Below, in pieces: positions 7,937 to 16,408 of a stretch of 64,000 nucleotides of DNA (position 1 is its first letter; each line of letters begins with the position of its first letter). The position numbers and the translations under genes were made by a program. The notes beneath the pieces were generated by a model. That model did not search any database, was not told where the DNA came from, and worked only from the letters and a program-made list of their open reading frames with translations. Origin of the DNA: Planomonospora parontospora (lineage in GTDB: Bacteria > Actinomycetota > Actinomycetes > Streptosporangiales > Streptosporangiaceae); NCBI GenBank assembly GCA_014647935.1, contig BMQD01000004.1, positions 268,155 to 332,154 on the forward strand, given 5' to 3'.

Positions 7937-10788
7937 CGGGCCGCCAGCTCCCTCTCCGTCTCGGGCTCGTCCTGCGGGAGCTCCTCCTCGCTCCGCGAGC
8001 CGGGCGCCGCCAGGACCGCCACCACGCACACCAGCAGCGCCTGCACCCAGAGCCAGCGGGCGTGCCAGGGGTCGCCGGGCGGGACCGGGGGCATCCCGAC
8101 CGGCTGGGTCAGCCGCCACACGCCGAGCTCCCGGGACAGGCTCATCCTGGCCAGCGCGGGCTGGGAGTCCAGGGCCCGGCTGATCTCCGGGCTCACCGGG
8201 CTGGCCACCACCACGAACCGCACGCCGTGCGCGGCCAGCACCCGGGCGTCGTCGCCCCCCCTGCCGGAGACCAGCCCGGCCGCGGCGACGCTCACCAGGT
8301 CACGCGGCCCCTCGGGCGAGGGGATGTCGGCCTCGCCGATCAGCGGCATGCGGCCGCGCAGCACCGTGAAGGTCAGCGCGCCGTCGCGGGAGCGCAGCAG
8401 CAGGGTCCGCTCGCCCCCGCCGGAGTTGGCCGCGACCAGCGCGGGCACCGCGTCGCGCGCGTTCCCGCTGATCGGTCCGGGGGTGCCCCGCGCCATCCAC
8501 ATGCCCGCCGCGAGCAGCGGGGTGGAGAACGCGACCGCCACGACCAGCAGCGCGGCGATCCGGCGCAGCCCTCCGGCGGCGCGGAACTCGGCGACCCGGC
8601 CCGCGGTGAGGGCCGCCACCACGAGCATGCCCAGGGCCGCGAAGGCCAGCGGCACCCCCGGCCAGGCGGGGGCCTCGGTGCCGCCACCCGGCGAGGTGAC
8701 CGTGATCCGGCCCGCCAGCACCGCCACCAGGACGCCGAAGAGGGCCACGCCCCAGCCGATCGCGATGACCATCCGGTTGCGGCGCATGAGCAGCGCCGCC
8801 AGGCACGCGACGATGAGGCCGGCGGTCACCCAGAACGGCGGCATCCCGGGACCGCCGGGACTGAGCAGGAGCAGGGACTCGGCCGGAAGCGCGGGATCGA
8901 CCAGCTCGGGCCGGTGGAGCCCGGCCTCCAGCAGGAACCGGCCGGGGTCGGCGACCAGCTGGACCAGCCAGGGCAGCAGCAGCACGACCGGGACGCCGAA
9001 CGCGACGGCCACCGAGACGCCGAGGCCCCGCCTCGGGAAGGCCAGCACGGCCAGCGCGCCGAGGAGCAGCGTGAGCGGGTAGACGACCGGGGCGAAGGCC
9101 GTGCCGACCGCGAGCAGGAGCCCGAGCGCCCAGGCGGCGCGGCGGGCCCGGCGGCCCTCGCCGGAGAGCAGCGTGGTGGCCAGCGCCGCGTAGACGGGCA
9201 GCAGGACGAAGACCACGGCCGTGCCGAGCCGCCCGGCGGCGACCGCGCCGGTGGCCACGGGGAGCAGCGCGTAGGAGGAGGCCAGCCAGACGCGGGTCCA
9301 CCGGCCGGAGACGATCCTGCGGGTCGCCGCGTAGGCGGAGAACCCGGCCAGCGGGACGCAGCCGAGCAGCAGCACGGAGACCGCCAGCCAGGTCTTGCCG
9401 AGCAGCACCGACGAGAGCGCGGCCAGCACCGCGACGTACGGCGGGGCCCAGGCGTCGCTGCCCAGCCCCGTCGGGTGGTACCCCTCGGTGTACAGCCGCC
9501 ACAGGTCGGCGGCCCCGCCGGTCACCGGGACGAGCGCACCGCCGCCCAGCCTGGTGCCGCCGACCAGGCCCCGCTCGGCGATCAGGGTGACCGCCAGCAG
9601 CGCCAGGAAGAGCAGCACGCCCGGGTTGCCGAAGACCCGGCGGGTCGCCCCGGCGTCGTCGGTGAGCAGTTCCTCCCCGTCCTCCTGCGCCCGGACGACG
9701 GCGTGGTGCCGTCCGGCGGACTCCACCGGACCGCCGGACAGGTAGTTCTGGATCCGGTCCACCAGCCGCCGGTAGCCCGCGCCCGGCGGGGTGAGCAGGC
9801 GCTTGACCGCGTTGTAGCGCTGCTTCCTGCCCTTGGCGCGGGCGCGGCGCGCCCGGAGCAGGCGCCAGGGGTGGGCCAGCACCGAGCCGAACGCCACGAC
9901 CTCGTCCAGCGCGTTGGCGGGCTGCTTGGCCAGCAGGAACATGGCGGCCCGGAAGAGCGATCCGGCCAGGTTGCGCAGCAGGGCCCGGAGCAGCGGCCCC
10001 GCCGGCAGGTTCGCCAGGACGACGAAGATGGCGTTGCGGCGGTCCAGCCGCCGGGGGTGGGCGCCGCTGACGGTGATGCGGCGGCGCCGCCGGGAGGCGG
10101 CCTCGGCGTGCCAGGCGACCGCGCGGGTGACGTTCTGCACCCGGTGGCCCGCGTTCCTGACCCGCCAGCACAGGTCCAGGTCGTCACGGAAGATCCGCAG
10201 GAAGGGGTCGAGCCCGCCCACCTCGTCCCAGACGTCGCGGCGGATGAGCATCCCGGCGGTGGAGACCGAGAGCACGTCCCGGACGCCGTCGTACTGCCCC
10301 TGGTCGAACTCCCTGGCCTCCAGGCCGGTGTCCCTGCGGCCCGTCCGGTCGACCGTGACCCCGACCTCCAGCAGGAGCCGCCGGTCCAGCCAGTCGCGGA
10401 GCTTGGGGCCGAGCACCCCCGCCTTGGGATCGGCGTCGGCGGCCCGGAGCAGGTGCTCCAGCGCCCGGGCGTCCGGCGCGCAGTCGTCGTGCAGCAGCCA
10501 GATCCACTCGTGCCCCCCGGCGGGCTCCAACCTCTTCAGCACCTCGGCCACGGCCTCGCCGAAGCCGGTGGAGCGCGGCAGGGTCAGCACCGCGTTCGAT
10601 CCGAGGGTCCGGGTCAGCAGGTCGGCGCCGCCGTCGCGGCTGCCGTTGTCCGCCGCGACGATCCGGTCGACCGGCCGGGTCTGCCGGAGCAGCGCGTCGA
10701 GGGTCTCCCCCAGCCAGCGGGCTCCGTCGTGGGAGACGACGATCGCGGTGACGGTGTGGGGCGTGCGGGGGGAGTCGGTGATGGACAT
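7933..10788 (-). CDS. Large glycosyltransferase family 2 protein with C-terminal multi-pass membrane domain
   Basis: 951 residues. Residues about 10-290 form a GT2 domain with TVTAIVVSHDGARWLGETLD, the NDP-sugar loop AADNGSRDGG, LLHDDCAPD as the DxD-like site, and FRDDLDLCWRVRNAGHR as the acceptor loop. From about 380 to the end there are a dozen or more hydrophobic helices with extracytoplasmic stretches, like GT2-membrane fusions involved in cell-wall glycans. It probably adds sugar to a lipid-linked acceptor and may pass it across the membrane. It is translationally coupled to the DUF5719 gene. The ATG is at 10788; a 178-bp gap to whiB contains that gene's terminator. Donor and acceptor are unknown. 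Confidence 0.87.
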   Translation of the reverse strand: MSITDSPRTPHTVTAIVVSHDGARWLGETLDALLRQTRPVDRIVAADNGSRDGGADLLTRTLGSNAVLTLPRSTGFGEAVAEVLKRLEPAGGHEWIWLLHDDCAPDARALEHLLRAADADPKAGVLGPKLRDWLDRRLLLEVGVTVDRTGRRDTGLEAREFDQGQYDGVRDVLSVSTAGMLIRRDVWDEVGGLDPFLRIFRDDLDLCWRVRNAGHRVQNVTRAVAWHAEAASRRRRRITVSGAHPRRLDRRNAIFVVLANLPAGPLLRALLRNLAGSLFRAAMFLLAKQPANALDEVVAFGSVLAHPWRLLRARRARAKGRKQRYNAVKRLLTPPGAGYRRLVDRIQNYLSGGPVESAGRHHAVVRAQEDGEELLTDDAGATRRVFGNPGVLLFLALLAVTLIAERGLVGGTRLGGGALVPVTGGAADLWRLYTEGYHPTGLGSDAWAPPYVAVLAALSSVLLGKTWLAVSVLLLGCVPLAGFSAYAATRRIVSGRWTRVWLASSYALLPVATGAVAAGRLGTAVVFVLLPVYAALATTLLSGEGRRARRAAWALGLLLAVGTAFAPVVYPLTLLLGALAVLAFPRRGLGVSVAVAFGVPVVLLLPWLVQLVADPGRFLLEAGLHRPELVDPALPAESLLLLSPGGPGMPPFWVTAGLIVACLAALLMRRNRMVIAIGWGVALFGVLVAVLAGRITVTSPGGGTEAPAWPGVPLAFAALGMLVVAALTAGRVAEFRAAGGLRRIAALLVVAVAFSTPLLAAGMWMARGTPGPISGNARDAVPALVAANSGGGERTLLLRSRDGALTFTVLRGRMPLIGEADIPSPEGPRDLVSVAAAGLVSGRGGDDARVLAAHGVRFVVVASPVSPEISRALDSQPALARMSLSRELGVWRLTQPVGMPPVPPGDPWHARWLWVQALLVCVVAVLAAPGSRSEEELPQDEPETERELAAR

Positions 10789-10865
10789 GCGTCCCGTGGT
10801 CCAGGAGTGGGTGATCGGCGGCGACCACGATACGGCACCTTATGTCCGTATATACCGGCGGCACG

Positions 10866-10898
10866 AAAAAAGGCCACGCGGCCGGCAGCCGCGTGACC
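10866..10898 (-). terminator. Rho-independent terminator of whiB
   Basis: Read on the minus strand, an 11-bp stem (GGTCACGCGGC with GCCGCGTGGCC, one G-U pair) with a 5-nt loop is followed directly by TTTTTT. This is a textbook intrinsic terminator about 70 nt after the whiB stop, separating it from the GT2/DUF5719 operon. Such a clean T-run is rare in this GC-rich window. Confidence 0.9.
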
Positions 10899-10966
10899 TC
10901 ATCGAGATATCGTCGAGCGCCCCGGAGGGCGCCTTGGATTTCTTCAACGCGTCGGACGTCGTCCCC

Positions 10967-11227
10967 TCAGACGGCCTGACGCTTCATCCGGCGACGCTCA
11001 CGCTCGGAGAGCCCGCCCCAGATGCCGAACCGTTCGTCGTGCTCGAGTGCGTACTCCAGACACTCGGCACGCACCTCACAGGAACGGCACACCTTCTTGG
11101 CCTCCCGAGTCGATCCCCCCTTCTCCGGGAAGAACGCCTCCGGGTCGGTCTGCGCGCACAGCGCGCGTTCCTGCCAACCAAGCTGCTCTTCAGCGCCGCC
11201 GTCCTGTGCGATGACCAGGTCGGCCAC
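10967..11227 (-). CDS. whiB: WhiB-family iron-sulfur transcriptional regulator (WhiB/WhiB2/WhmD class)
   Basis: 86 residues. Four cysteines (C24, C47, C50, C56) ligate the redox-sensitive [4Fe-4S] cluster; FGIWGG (67-72) is the beta-turn that contacts the sigma factor, and the basic tail RERRRMKRQAV binds DNA. WhiB of Streptomyces and WhmD/WhiB2 of mycobacteria control septation and sporulation together with WhiA. The GTG start at 11227 has AAGGAGG with a 6-nt spacing, a very strong site, so the upstream in-frame codons are excluded. Position beside fbiA matches Rv3260c. A palindrome TGTAATTACA lies about 85 nt upstream, and an intrinsic terminator follows the gene. Confidence 0.95.
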   Translation of the reverse strand: MADLVIAQDGGAEEQLGWQERALCAQTDPEAFFPEKGGSTREAKKVCRSCEVRAECLEYALEHDERFGIWGGLSERERRRMKRQAV

Positions 11228-11449
11228 TGCACACCTCCTTGCCGCCCGCAATGGAGCCCCCTATGAACGCCTCCCCCTTACCCACCCGGAGGGAGACGTA
11301 ACAACACGCCTGTAATTACACGCGCGTGGCTGGTGTGGCGTCAAGCGGCATGCCGCTATCCGGGGAAAGACCCGCTCTCCCCGGCTCTGAGGCGTGTGCC
11401 TGCGACGATGGCAATTGCCCCCGGCGATCGTGAAGATCGCCTTGGGCCT

Positions 11450-13708
11450 TCAGTGCTCTCGACGGTCGGAACCGTACCAGGACATGTTCGGCTCCTGACC
11501 AGGTCCCGTCCTCTCCCTGTCGAGGTTTTCCTCTCCCGTTGCCTGGCCCGGGCGCTCCGGCGTGTAGATCGCCGTCGGGTCGATGGGCTGGGAGTCCCAG
11601 CCCCGGCCCGCCGTACCCGCCTGGTCCCCCGGGCCGGGGGCGTTGAGCGGGTCGTTCCGGTAGGCGCCCGGGTCGAACCTGAGCGTCGCCTCCGCGGGCG
11701 CCTCCCACGGCTGGCCCTGGCCCGGCTGCGGGGCCTGCGGCTGGGCCTGCTGCTGGATCGGGGGCGCCTGCGGGGTCTGCGGGTGCCCGAACGGGTCGTC
11801 GTATCCGGCGCCCGGCGAGGAGGTGTACTCCGGCACGCGCAGCTGCGGCTCGGTCCCGGAGGACTGCTGGTAGCTCTCCGCCTGCTGGTACGCCTGGGCG
11901 ATCTGCTGGGAGCGGGGGTCGGCCGGGTCGGGGTACGGCAGGCCCGGGTCGCTCTGCCGGGCGAACTCCGCCCCGGAGTAGCCGGTGAGCGGCTGGCCGT
12001 AGTTCTCCGGCGGTTGCGGGAACGCGGATCCCTGCGGCTGCGCGTCGAAGGACAGGCGCGGCCGGCTGTCGGCCGGCGTGTACGGCGCGGGCTGCGACGC
12101 GGGGAACGGGTCCTGCGACAGCGGGTGGGACTGCGGCTCGCCCTGCGGCTGGCCGTAGGACTCCCCCTGCTGCCCGTAACCGGACAGCAGCGGGTCGGTC
12201 GGCTGCGGCACGTAGTTCGACGGCGAGGAGTCGCCGTACCCCTGGGGCGCGCCCTGCGACTGGGCCGCGTGCCCCTGGACCTGGGCGGACGACTCGTAGC
12301 CCGGGGACTGCGCGTGGGTCTCGTAACCCTGGGACTGCGCGGCCGGCTCGTAACCCTGGGACGGGGACTGCGCGGGCGGGAACGGCTCGGCGGGGGCGGC
12401 GTAGGCCTGGGCGGGCGGCTCGTAGGAACCCGCCGGAGGCTCGTAGGGCACCGGGGCCTGGGGCTTGACGTCCGCCGCGACGTACGGGCTCGGGGTGTAG
12501 GCCTGCGGCTCGGCGTGCTGGGCGGGGACCTGGTCGTAGCCGGGGGACGGAGCCCCGTAGGGCCGGCTCTCCGCGGACGCGCCGTACGGGTTCTCCGGGG
12601 CGGTGCCGAACGGGTTCTCCGGGGTCGTGCCGAACGGGTTCTCCGGAGTGGCGCCGTACGGCAGGCCGCTCTCGGCGGACGCCGCGCGGTGCGGGCCCTC
12701 GTTCTGGCCGCCGTAGGGCGAGCCCTCGGCCGCCGCTCCGTGCGGCCTGCTCTCCGTGCCGTAGGCGGACGCCTGGCCGGTGTGGCCGTCGCTCCCCTGG
12801 GAGGCGTAGCCGTTCTCCTGCTGCGGCGCGGCGTGGGAGCCCTCCTGCGGCGCGTACGCGCTCTCCGGCTGCCGGCCGTACTGGTCGGAGGGGGCGGGCG
12901 GGAGCGCCGGGGGGCTCGGCGGGCTGTACTGCGCCTGCGGGGCCGGGGCTTCGGGGAAGGCGTGACCCTGGGCGGGGGTCTCAGGGAAGGCGTGACCCTG
13001 GGCGGGGGCCTGGTGCGCGGGGGTCTCGGCGAAGCCGTTCCCCTGGACGGGCGTCTCGAGGTGACCGTGGCCCGGAACGGGAGCGCCCTGCGGCGCCCGG
13101 TCCTGCGGCTGGTGGAAGGGGGCCTGCGGCGCGGGCTCGTGCGGCTGGGGGCCCGTGCCGTACGCCGGGGCCGCGCCGTACTCCGCCGGCCGCCCGCCGA
13201 AGCCGCCGTCGGGGCGGAACCCCGGGGCGTCCCAGGACTGTACGGGGCGGGCCGCGCCCGCCGGGGCGTTCGCGGCCTTCGGGAGCAGGAAGAGCGCGGC
13301 GAGCACGGCCAGCGCGAGCACGGGCACGTTCAGGAGGAGGAACTCCACCTTGCCCATGAAGCCGGTGTCACCGGCGAACACGCCGCCCAGCAGCCCGATG
13401 GCGCCGAAGAGGACGGCGAGACCGAGCGTGGCCACGGCCACGTACACCATCGGCTTGAGCCGCGCGGTCGCCGGGCCGGAGCCGCCCGCCAGCAGGACCG
13501 CGCCGACGAGCAGGGCGATGGTCACCGGCGAGACGAGCTGCTGGAGGAAGACCGCCGCGCGCAGCGCGAAGGACGACCCGCCGAGCGACGAGCCGAACAG
13601 CAGCCGCTCGATGCCGACGAGCACGCTCCCGGACGCCGCGGCGACCATGAGCCACGCGGCAGGCTCCCGGAGCCGGCCCGCATCGACGTTGATCACAATT
13701 ACCCCCAT
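11450..13708 (-). CDS. Four-helix membrane protein with very long disordered Q/P/Y/G-rich tail
   Basis: 752 residues from the ATG at 13708 (AAGGA 5-6 nt upstream; an upstream in-frame ATG at 13735 is less likely). Residues about 15-150 hold four hydrophobic helices, ending LALAVLAALFLLP. Everything after about 155 is low-complexity, rich in Gln, Pro, Tyr, Gly, Ala and Ser, with short tandem repeats such as TPENPFGT and GHAFPETPAQ. No enzymatic motif is visible. Such tails are predicted to be cytoplasmic and disordered, possibly scaffolding or phase-separating. It lies between whiB and fbiA in place of an ordinary gene. The function is unknown. Confidence 0.75.
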   Translation of the reverse strand: MGVIVINVDAGRLREPAAWLMVAAASGSVLVGIERLLFGSSLGGSSFALRAAVFLQQLVSPVTIALLVGAVLLAGGSGPATARLKPMVYVAVATLGLAVLFGAIGLLGGVFAGDTGFMGKVEFLLLNVPVLALAVLAALFLLPKAANAPAGAARPVQSWDAPGFRPDGGFGGRPAEYGAAPAYGTGPQPHEPAPQAPFHQPQDRAPQGAPVPGHGHLETPVQGNGFAETPAHQAPAQGHAFPETPAQGHAFPEAPAPQAQYSPPSPPALPPAPSDQYGRQPESAYAPQEGSHAAPQQENGYASQGSDGHTGQASAYGTESRPHGAAAEGSPYGGQNEGPHRAASAESGLPYGATPENPFGTTPENPFGTAPENPYGASAESRPYGAPSPGYDQVPAQHAEPQAYTPSPYVAADVKPQAPVPYEPPAGSYEPPAQAYAAPAEPFPPAQSPSQGYEPAAQSQGYETHAQSPGYESSAQVQGHAAQSQGAPQGYGDSSPSNYVPQPTDPLLSGYGQQGESYGQPQGEPQSHPLSQDPFPASQPAPYTPADSRPRLSFDAQPQGSAFPQPPENYGQPLTGYSGAEFARQSDPGLPYPDPADPRSQQIAQAYQQAESYQQSSGTEPQLRVPEYTSSPGAGYDDPFGHPQTPQAPPIQQQAQPQAPQPGQGQPWEAPAEATLRFDPGAYRNDPLNAPGPGDQAGTAGRGWDSQPIDPTAIYTPERPGQATGEENLDRERTGPGQEPNMSWYGSDRREH
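12591..12662 (-). repeat. 24-bp tandem repeat encoding TPENPFGT-like units
   Basis: Three consecutive 24-nt copies (period 24, starting TTCTCCGGGG on the plus strand) encode the repeating octapeptide seen as TPENPFGT, TPENPFGT and APENPYGA in the disordered tail. The first two copies differ at very few bases, indicating recent slippage or duplication. Confidence 0.85.
12951..13010 (-). repeat. 30-bp tandem repeat encoding GHAFPE(T/A)PA
   Basis: Two adjacent 30-nt copies sharing GGCGTGACCCTGGGCGGGGG encode GHAFPETPAQ and GHAFPEAPAP in the disordered tail of the membrane protein. They differ at only two or so positions, so the duplication looks recent. Confidence 0.8.
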
Positions 13709-13958
13709 TAGGGTCCTTGGGTAAACCCGGGCCAAGTTTTACACATGGCCGACTTCAGCGTCGGTGGACCCAGGAAGCTCATGAATCCCACAAGTGTCCC
13801 ATTACTCGGTATTCACCGCGAATTGAAGCGCGTCGTGAGGGGCCCCGCCGTCCGCCGCCTTCCCCGGGATGATCTATGGAAGCCGCTCCCGTCCTGGTCG
13901 TCCGGTGGATCCGGCCCTTCGGACCGGAGCGTCGCGAGCCGGTGGGAGACTGGACGGC

Positions 13959-14993
13959 ATGCGCATCGTGTCCCTCGCCGGCGGCATCGGCGGCGCCCGC
14001 TTCCTGCGGGGCCTGCTGGCCGCCGCCCCCGACGCCGAGATCACCGTCATCGGCAACACCGGTGACGACATCACCCTCTACGGCCTGCGGGTCTGCCCCG
14101 ACCTCGACACCGTGATGTACACCCTGGGCGGCGGCATCGACGAGGAGCAGGGCTGGGGACGGCGGGACGAGTCGCACGTCGTCAAGGAGGAGCTCGCCGC
14201 CTACGGCGTCGAGCCGCAGTGGTTCGGCCTGGGCGACCGCGACTTCGCCACCCACATCGTGCGCACGCAGATGCTCGACGCCGGCTACCCCCTCTCGCAG
14301 GTCACCGAGGCCCTGTGCGCCCGCTGGAACCCCGGCGTGCGGCTGATCCCGATGAGCGACGACCGGACCGAGACCCACATCGTGATCAACGACGGGCAGG
14401 GCCGCCGGGCCGTGCACTTCCAGGAGTGGTGGGTGCGCATGCGCGCCTCCGTCCCGGCCGAGCGCATCCTCCTGGTCGGCGCCGACGAGGCGAAGCCCGC
14501 GCCCGGGGTGCTCCAGGCCATCGAGGAGGCCGACGCGGTGATCCTGCCGCCGTCCAACCCGGTGGTCAGCATCGGCACGATCCTGCAGATCAGGGGCATC
14601 CGCGAGGCCCTGGAGGGCAAGACCGTCGTCGGCGTCTCCCCCATCGTCGGAGGAGCCCCGGTCCGCGGCATGGCCGACGCCTGCCTGACCGCGATCGGCG
14701 TGGAGACGACCGCCCAGGCGGTCCTGGAGCTGTACGGCGCGGCGCTCGTCGACGGCTGGCTGGTCGCCGAGGAGGACGCCGGGGTCCGCCTGGACGGGGT
14801 CCGGGTCGAGGCCCGGCCGCTGATCATGCACGACACCGGGTCGGCCGCCGCCATCGCGCGGGCCGCCCTCGACCTCGCCGCCGAGCTCTCCGCCGCGCGG
14901 TCGCGACCGGACGGCGGCGCCGACACCGGCACCGGCACCGGCACCGGCGGGGACGCCGGTCTCGGCGACGGCGCCGGGGAGGGGGCCCGATGA
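13959..14993 (+). CDS. fbiA: 2-phospho-L-lactate/phosphoenolpyruvate transferase FbiA (CofD)
   Basis: 344 residues. [19 protein letters not shown] opens the Rossmann-like fold, and IGNTGDD (31-37) and [16 protein letters not shown] are CofD signatures. FbiA joins the activated phospho-C3 acid to the deazaflavin Fo, giving dehydro-F420-0 in actinobacteria. I start at the ATG before MRIVSLAGG; the frame is open further upstream, but that part is not conserved. The C-terminus carries a short Thr-Gly repeat (four ACCGGC copies) that looks like recent expansion. The stop overlaps the fbiB start by 4 nt, so both enzymes are co-translated. Orthologue Rv3261 has the same context. Confidence 0.95.
   Translation: MRIVSLAGGIGGARFLRGLLAAAPDAEITVIGNTGDDITLYGLRVCPDLDTVMYTLGGGIDEEQGWGRRDESHVVKEELAAYGVEPQWFGLGDRDFATHIVRTQMLDAGYPLSQVTEALCARWNPGVRLIPMSDDRTETHIVINDGQGRRAVHFQEWWVRMRASVPAERILLVGADEAKPAPGVLQAIEEADAVILPPSNPVVSIGTILQIRGIREALEGKTVVGVSPIVGGAPVRGMADACLTAIGVETTAQAVLELYGAALVDGWLVAEEDAGVRLDGVRVEARPLIMHDTGSAAAIARAALDLAAELSAARSRPDGGADTGTGTGTGGDAGLGDGAGEGAR
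14925..14948 (+). repeat. Hexanucleotide tandem repeat (ACCGGC)4 in fbiA
   Basis: Four in-frame copies of ACCGGC encode alternating Thr-Gly in the variable C-terminal tail of FbiA, just before the overlap with fbiB. A slippage-prone tract; unit changes would keep the frame. Confidence 0.8.
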
Positions 14994-16318
14994 GCAGGAT
15001 CCGGCGCTTCCGGCAGGACGAGACCGAGCCCTCCGAGGTCCGCATCGAGGTCTTCGCGGTCGACGGCATCCCCGAGGTGCGGGAGGGCGACGACGTCGGC
15101 GCGCTGATCGCCGCCGCCCGGCCCGACCTGCGCGACGGCGACATCCTCGTGGTCACCTCCAAGATCCTGAGCAAGGCGGAGGGCCGGGTCCGCCGCGGAG
15201 CCACCCGCGCCGAGGCCATCCGGGACGAGACCGCCCGGGTCGTGGCCCGCCGCGGCGAGACCGTGATCGCGCAGACCGCGCACGGCTTCGTCATGGCCGC
15301 CGCCGGCGTGGACGCCTCCAACACCGAGCCCGGCACCATCGTGCTGCTCCCCGCCGACCCCGACGCCTCCGCCCGGGCCGTGCGCGCGGGCGTCCGGGAC
15401 CGGCTCGGCGTCTCGGTCGGCGTGGTCGTCTCCGACACCTTCGGCCGCCCCTGGCGCAACGGCCAGACCGACATGGCCGTCGGCGTCGCCGGCGTGCCGC
15501 CCATGCTCGACTACCGCGGCCTGTCCGACGACCACGGCAACGCGCTCGAGGTCACCGTGACCGCCATCGCCGACGAGTTCGCGGCCGCCGGCGACCTGGT
15601 CAAGGGCAAGCTCGCGCAGACCCCGGTGGCGGTCGTCCGCGGCATGGCCGAGTACACCACCGAGGACGACGGCCCCGGCGTCCGCGAGGTCGTCCGCCAG
15701 TCCGAGGACGACATGTTCCGGTACGGCTCGCGCGACGTGGTCTTCGCCCGCCGTACGATCCGGGAGTTCTCCGCCGAGCCGGTCGACGGCGCCAAGGTAC
15801 GGCGGGCGGTGGAGGCGGCCGTCGCCGCGCCCGCGCCGCACCACACGACGCCGTGGCGGTTCGTGCTGCTGGAGTCGGCGGGGGTGCGGGAGAAGCTGCT
15901 CGACGCCATGCGCGAGGCGTGGATCGCCGACCTGCGCGGGGACGGCTTCTCCGAGGAGTCGATCGCCAAGCGGGTCCGCCGCGGCGACGTGCTGCGCAAC
16001 GCGCCCTACCTGGCCGTGCCCTGCCTGGTGATGGACGGCTCGCACACCTACCGCGACGAGCGCCGCAACGCGGCCGAGCGGGAGATGTTCGTGGTCGCGA
16101 CCGGTGCCGGGGTGCAGAACTTCCTGGTCCAGCTCGCCGTGGAGGGCCTGGGCTCGGCCTGGGTGTCGTCCACCATGTTCTGCCGCGAGGTGGTCCGCGA
16201 GGTGCTCGGCCTGCCCGCGGACTGGGACCCGATGGGCGCCGTCGCCATCGGCCGCCCCGCCGCCCCGCCCCGCGACCGCGACCCCCGCGCCGCCGCGGAC
16301 TTCACGATCGTGTTGTGA
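14990..16318 (+). CDS. fbiB: Bifunctional F420 synthase FbiB (gamma-glutamyl ligase + FMN reductase domain)
   Basis: 442 residues in two domains. Residues 1-240 are the CofE-like F420:gamma-L-glutamyl ligase, with [13 protein letters not shown] (54-66), [14 protein letters not shown] and [13 protein letters not shown]. Residues 250-442 are a nitroreductase-like FMN domain starting ARRTIREFS (253-261) and including [13 protein letters not shown]. In mycobacteria the C-terminal domain reduces dehydro-F420-0 while the N-terminal domain adds the glutamate tail; the architecture here is the same and the length is close to the 448-residue mycobacterial protein. It is translationally coupled to fbiA. 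Confidence 0.95.
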   Translation: MSRIRRFRQDETEPSEVRIEVFAVDGIPEVREGDDVGALIAAARPDLRDGDILVVTSKILSKAEGRVRRGATRAEAIRDETARVVARRGETVIAQTAHGFVMAAAGVDASNTEPGTIVLLPADPDASARAVRAGVRDRLGVSVGVVVSDTFGRPWRNGQTDMAVGVAGVPPMLDYRGLSDDHGNALEVTVTAIADEFAAAGDLVKGKLAQTPVAVVRGMAEYTTEDDGPGVREVVRQSEDDMFRYGSRDVVFARRTIREFSAEPVDGAKVRRAVEAAVAAPAPHHTTPWRFVLLESAGVREKLLDAMREAWIADLRGDGFSEESIAKRVRRGDVLRNAPYLAVPCLVMDGSHTYRDERRNAAEREMFVVATGAGVQNFLVQLAVEGLGSAWVSSTMFCREVVREVLGLPADWDPMGAVAIGRPAAPPRDRDPRAAADFTIVL

Positions 16319-16344
16319 GCCGGCTTCCCCGGAACTCCCGCACA

Positions 16345-16392
16345 GAAGTGTAAATCGGCTTACGTTGTTTGACGTAAACCGATTTACACTTC
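16345..16392. promoter_or_regulatory. Near-perfect 21-bp inverted repeat with GTAAA-N4-TTTAC half-sites
   Basis: Arms 16345-16365 and 16372-16392 match at 20 of 21 positions around a 6-nt spacer. Each arm contains its own imperfect dyad, GTAAATCGGCTTAC on the left and GTAAACCGATTTAC on the right, so this looks like two head-to-head operator sites. It ends 16 nt before the ATPase start, overlapping the expected promoter or leader. It is much more AT-rich than its surroundings. It could also fold as an RNA hairpin ending fbiAB transcription, though no T-tract follows. Confidence 0.7.
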
Positions 16393-16408
16393 CCTGCGGG
16401 AGGTCATC

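Noticed and set aside
7873-10896. 1007-codon plus-strand frame antisense to the GT2/DUF5719 genes
   Set aside because: Repetitive Gln/Arg/Gly/His-rich translation with no fold; the opposite strand encodes a recognisable GT2 enzyme through the whole length.
11333-13711. 792-codon plus-strand frame opposite the disordered membrane protein
   Set aside because: Only Arg/Gly/Leu/Val low-complexity sequence. The minus-strand frame has helices, a ribosome site and a coherent start, though its own tail is also low-complexity, so some doubt remains.
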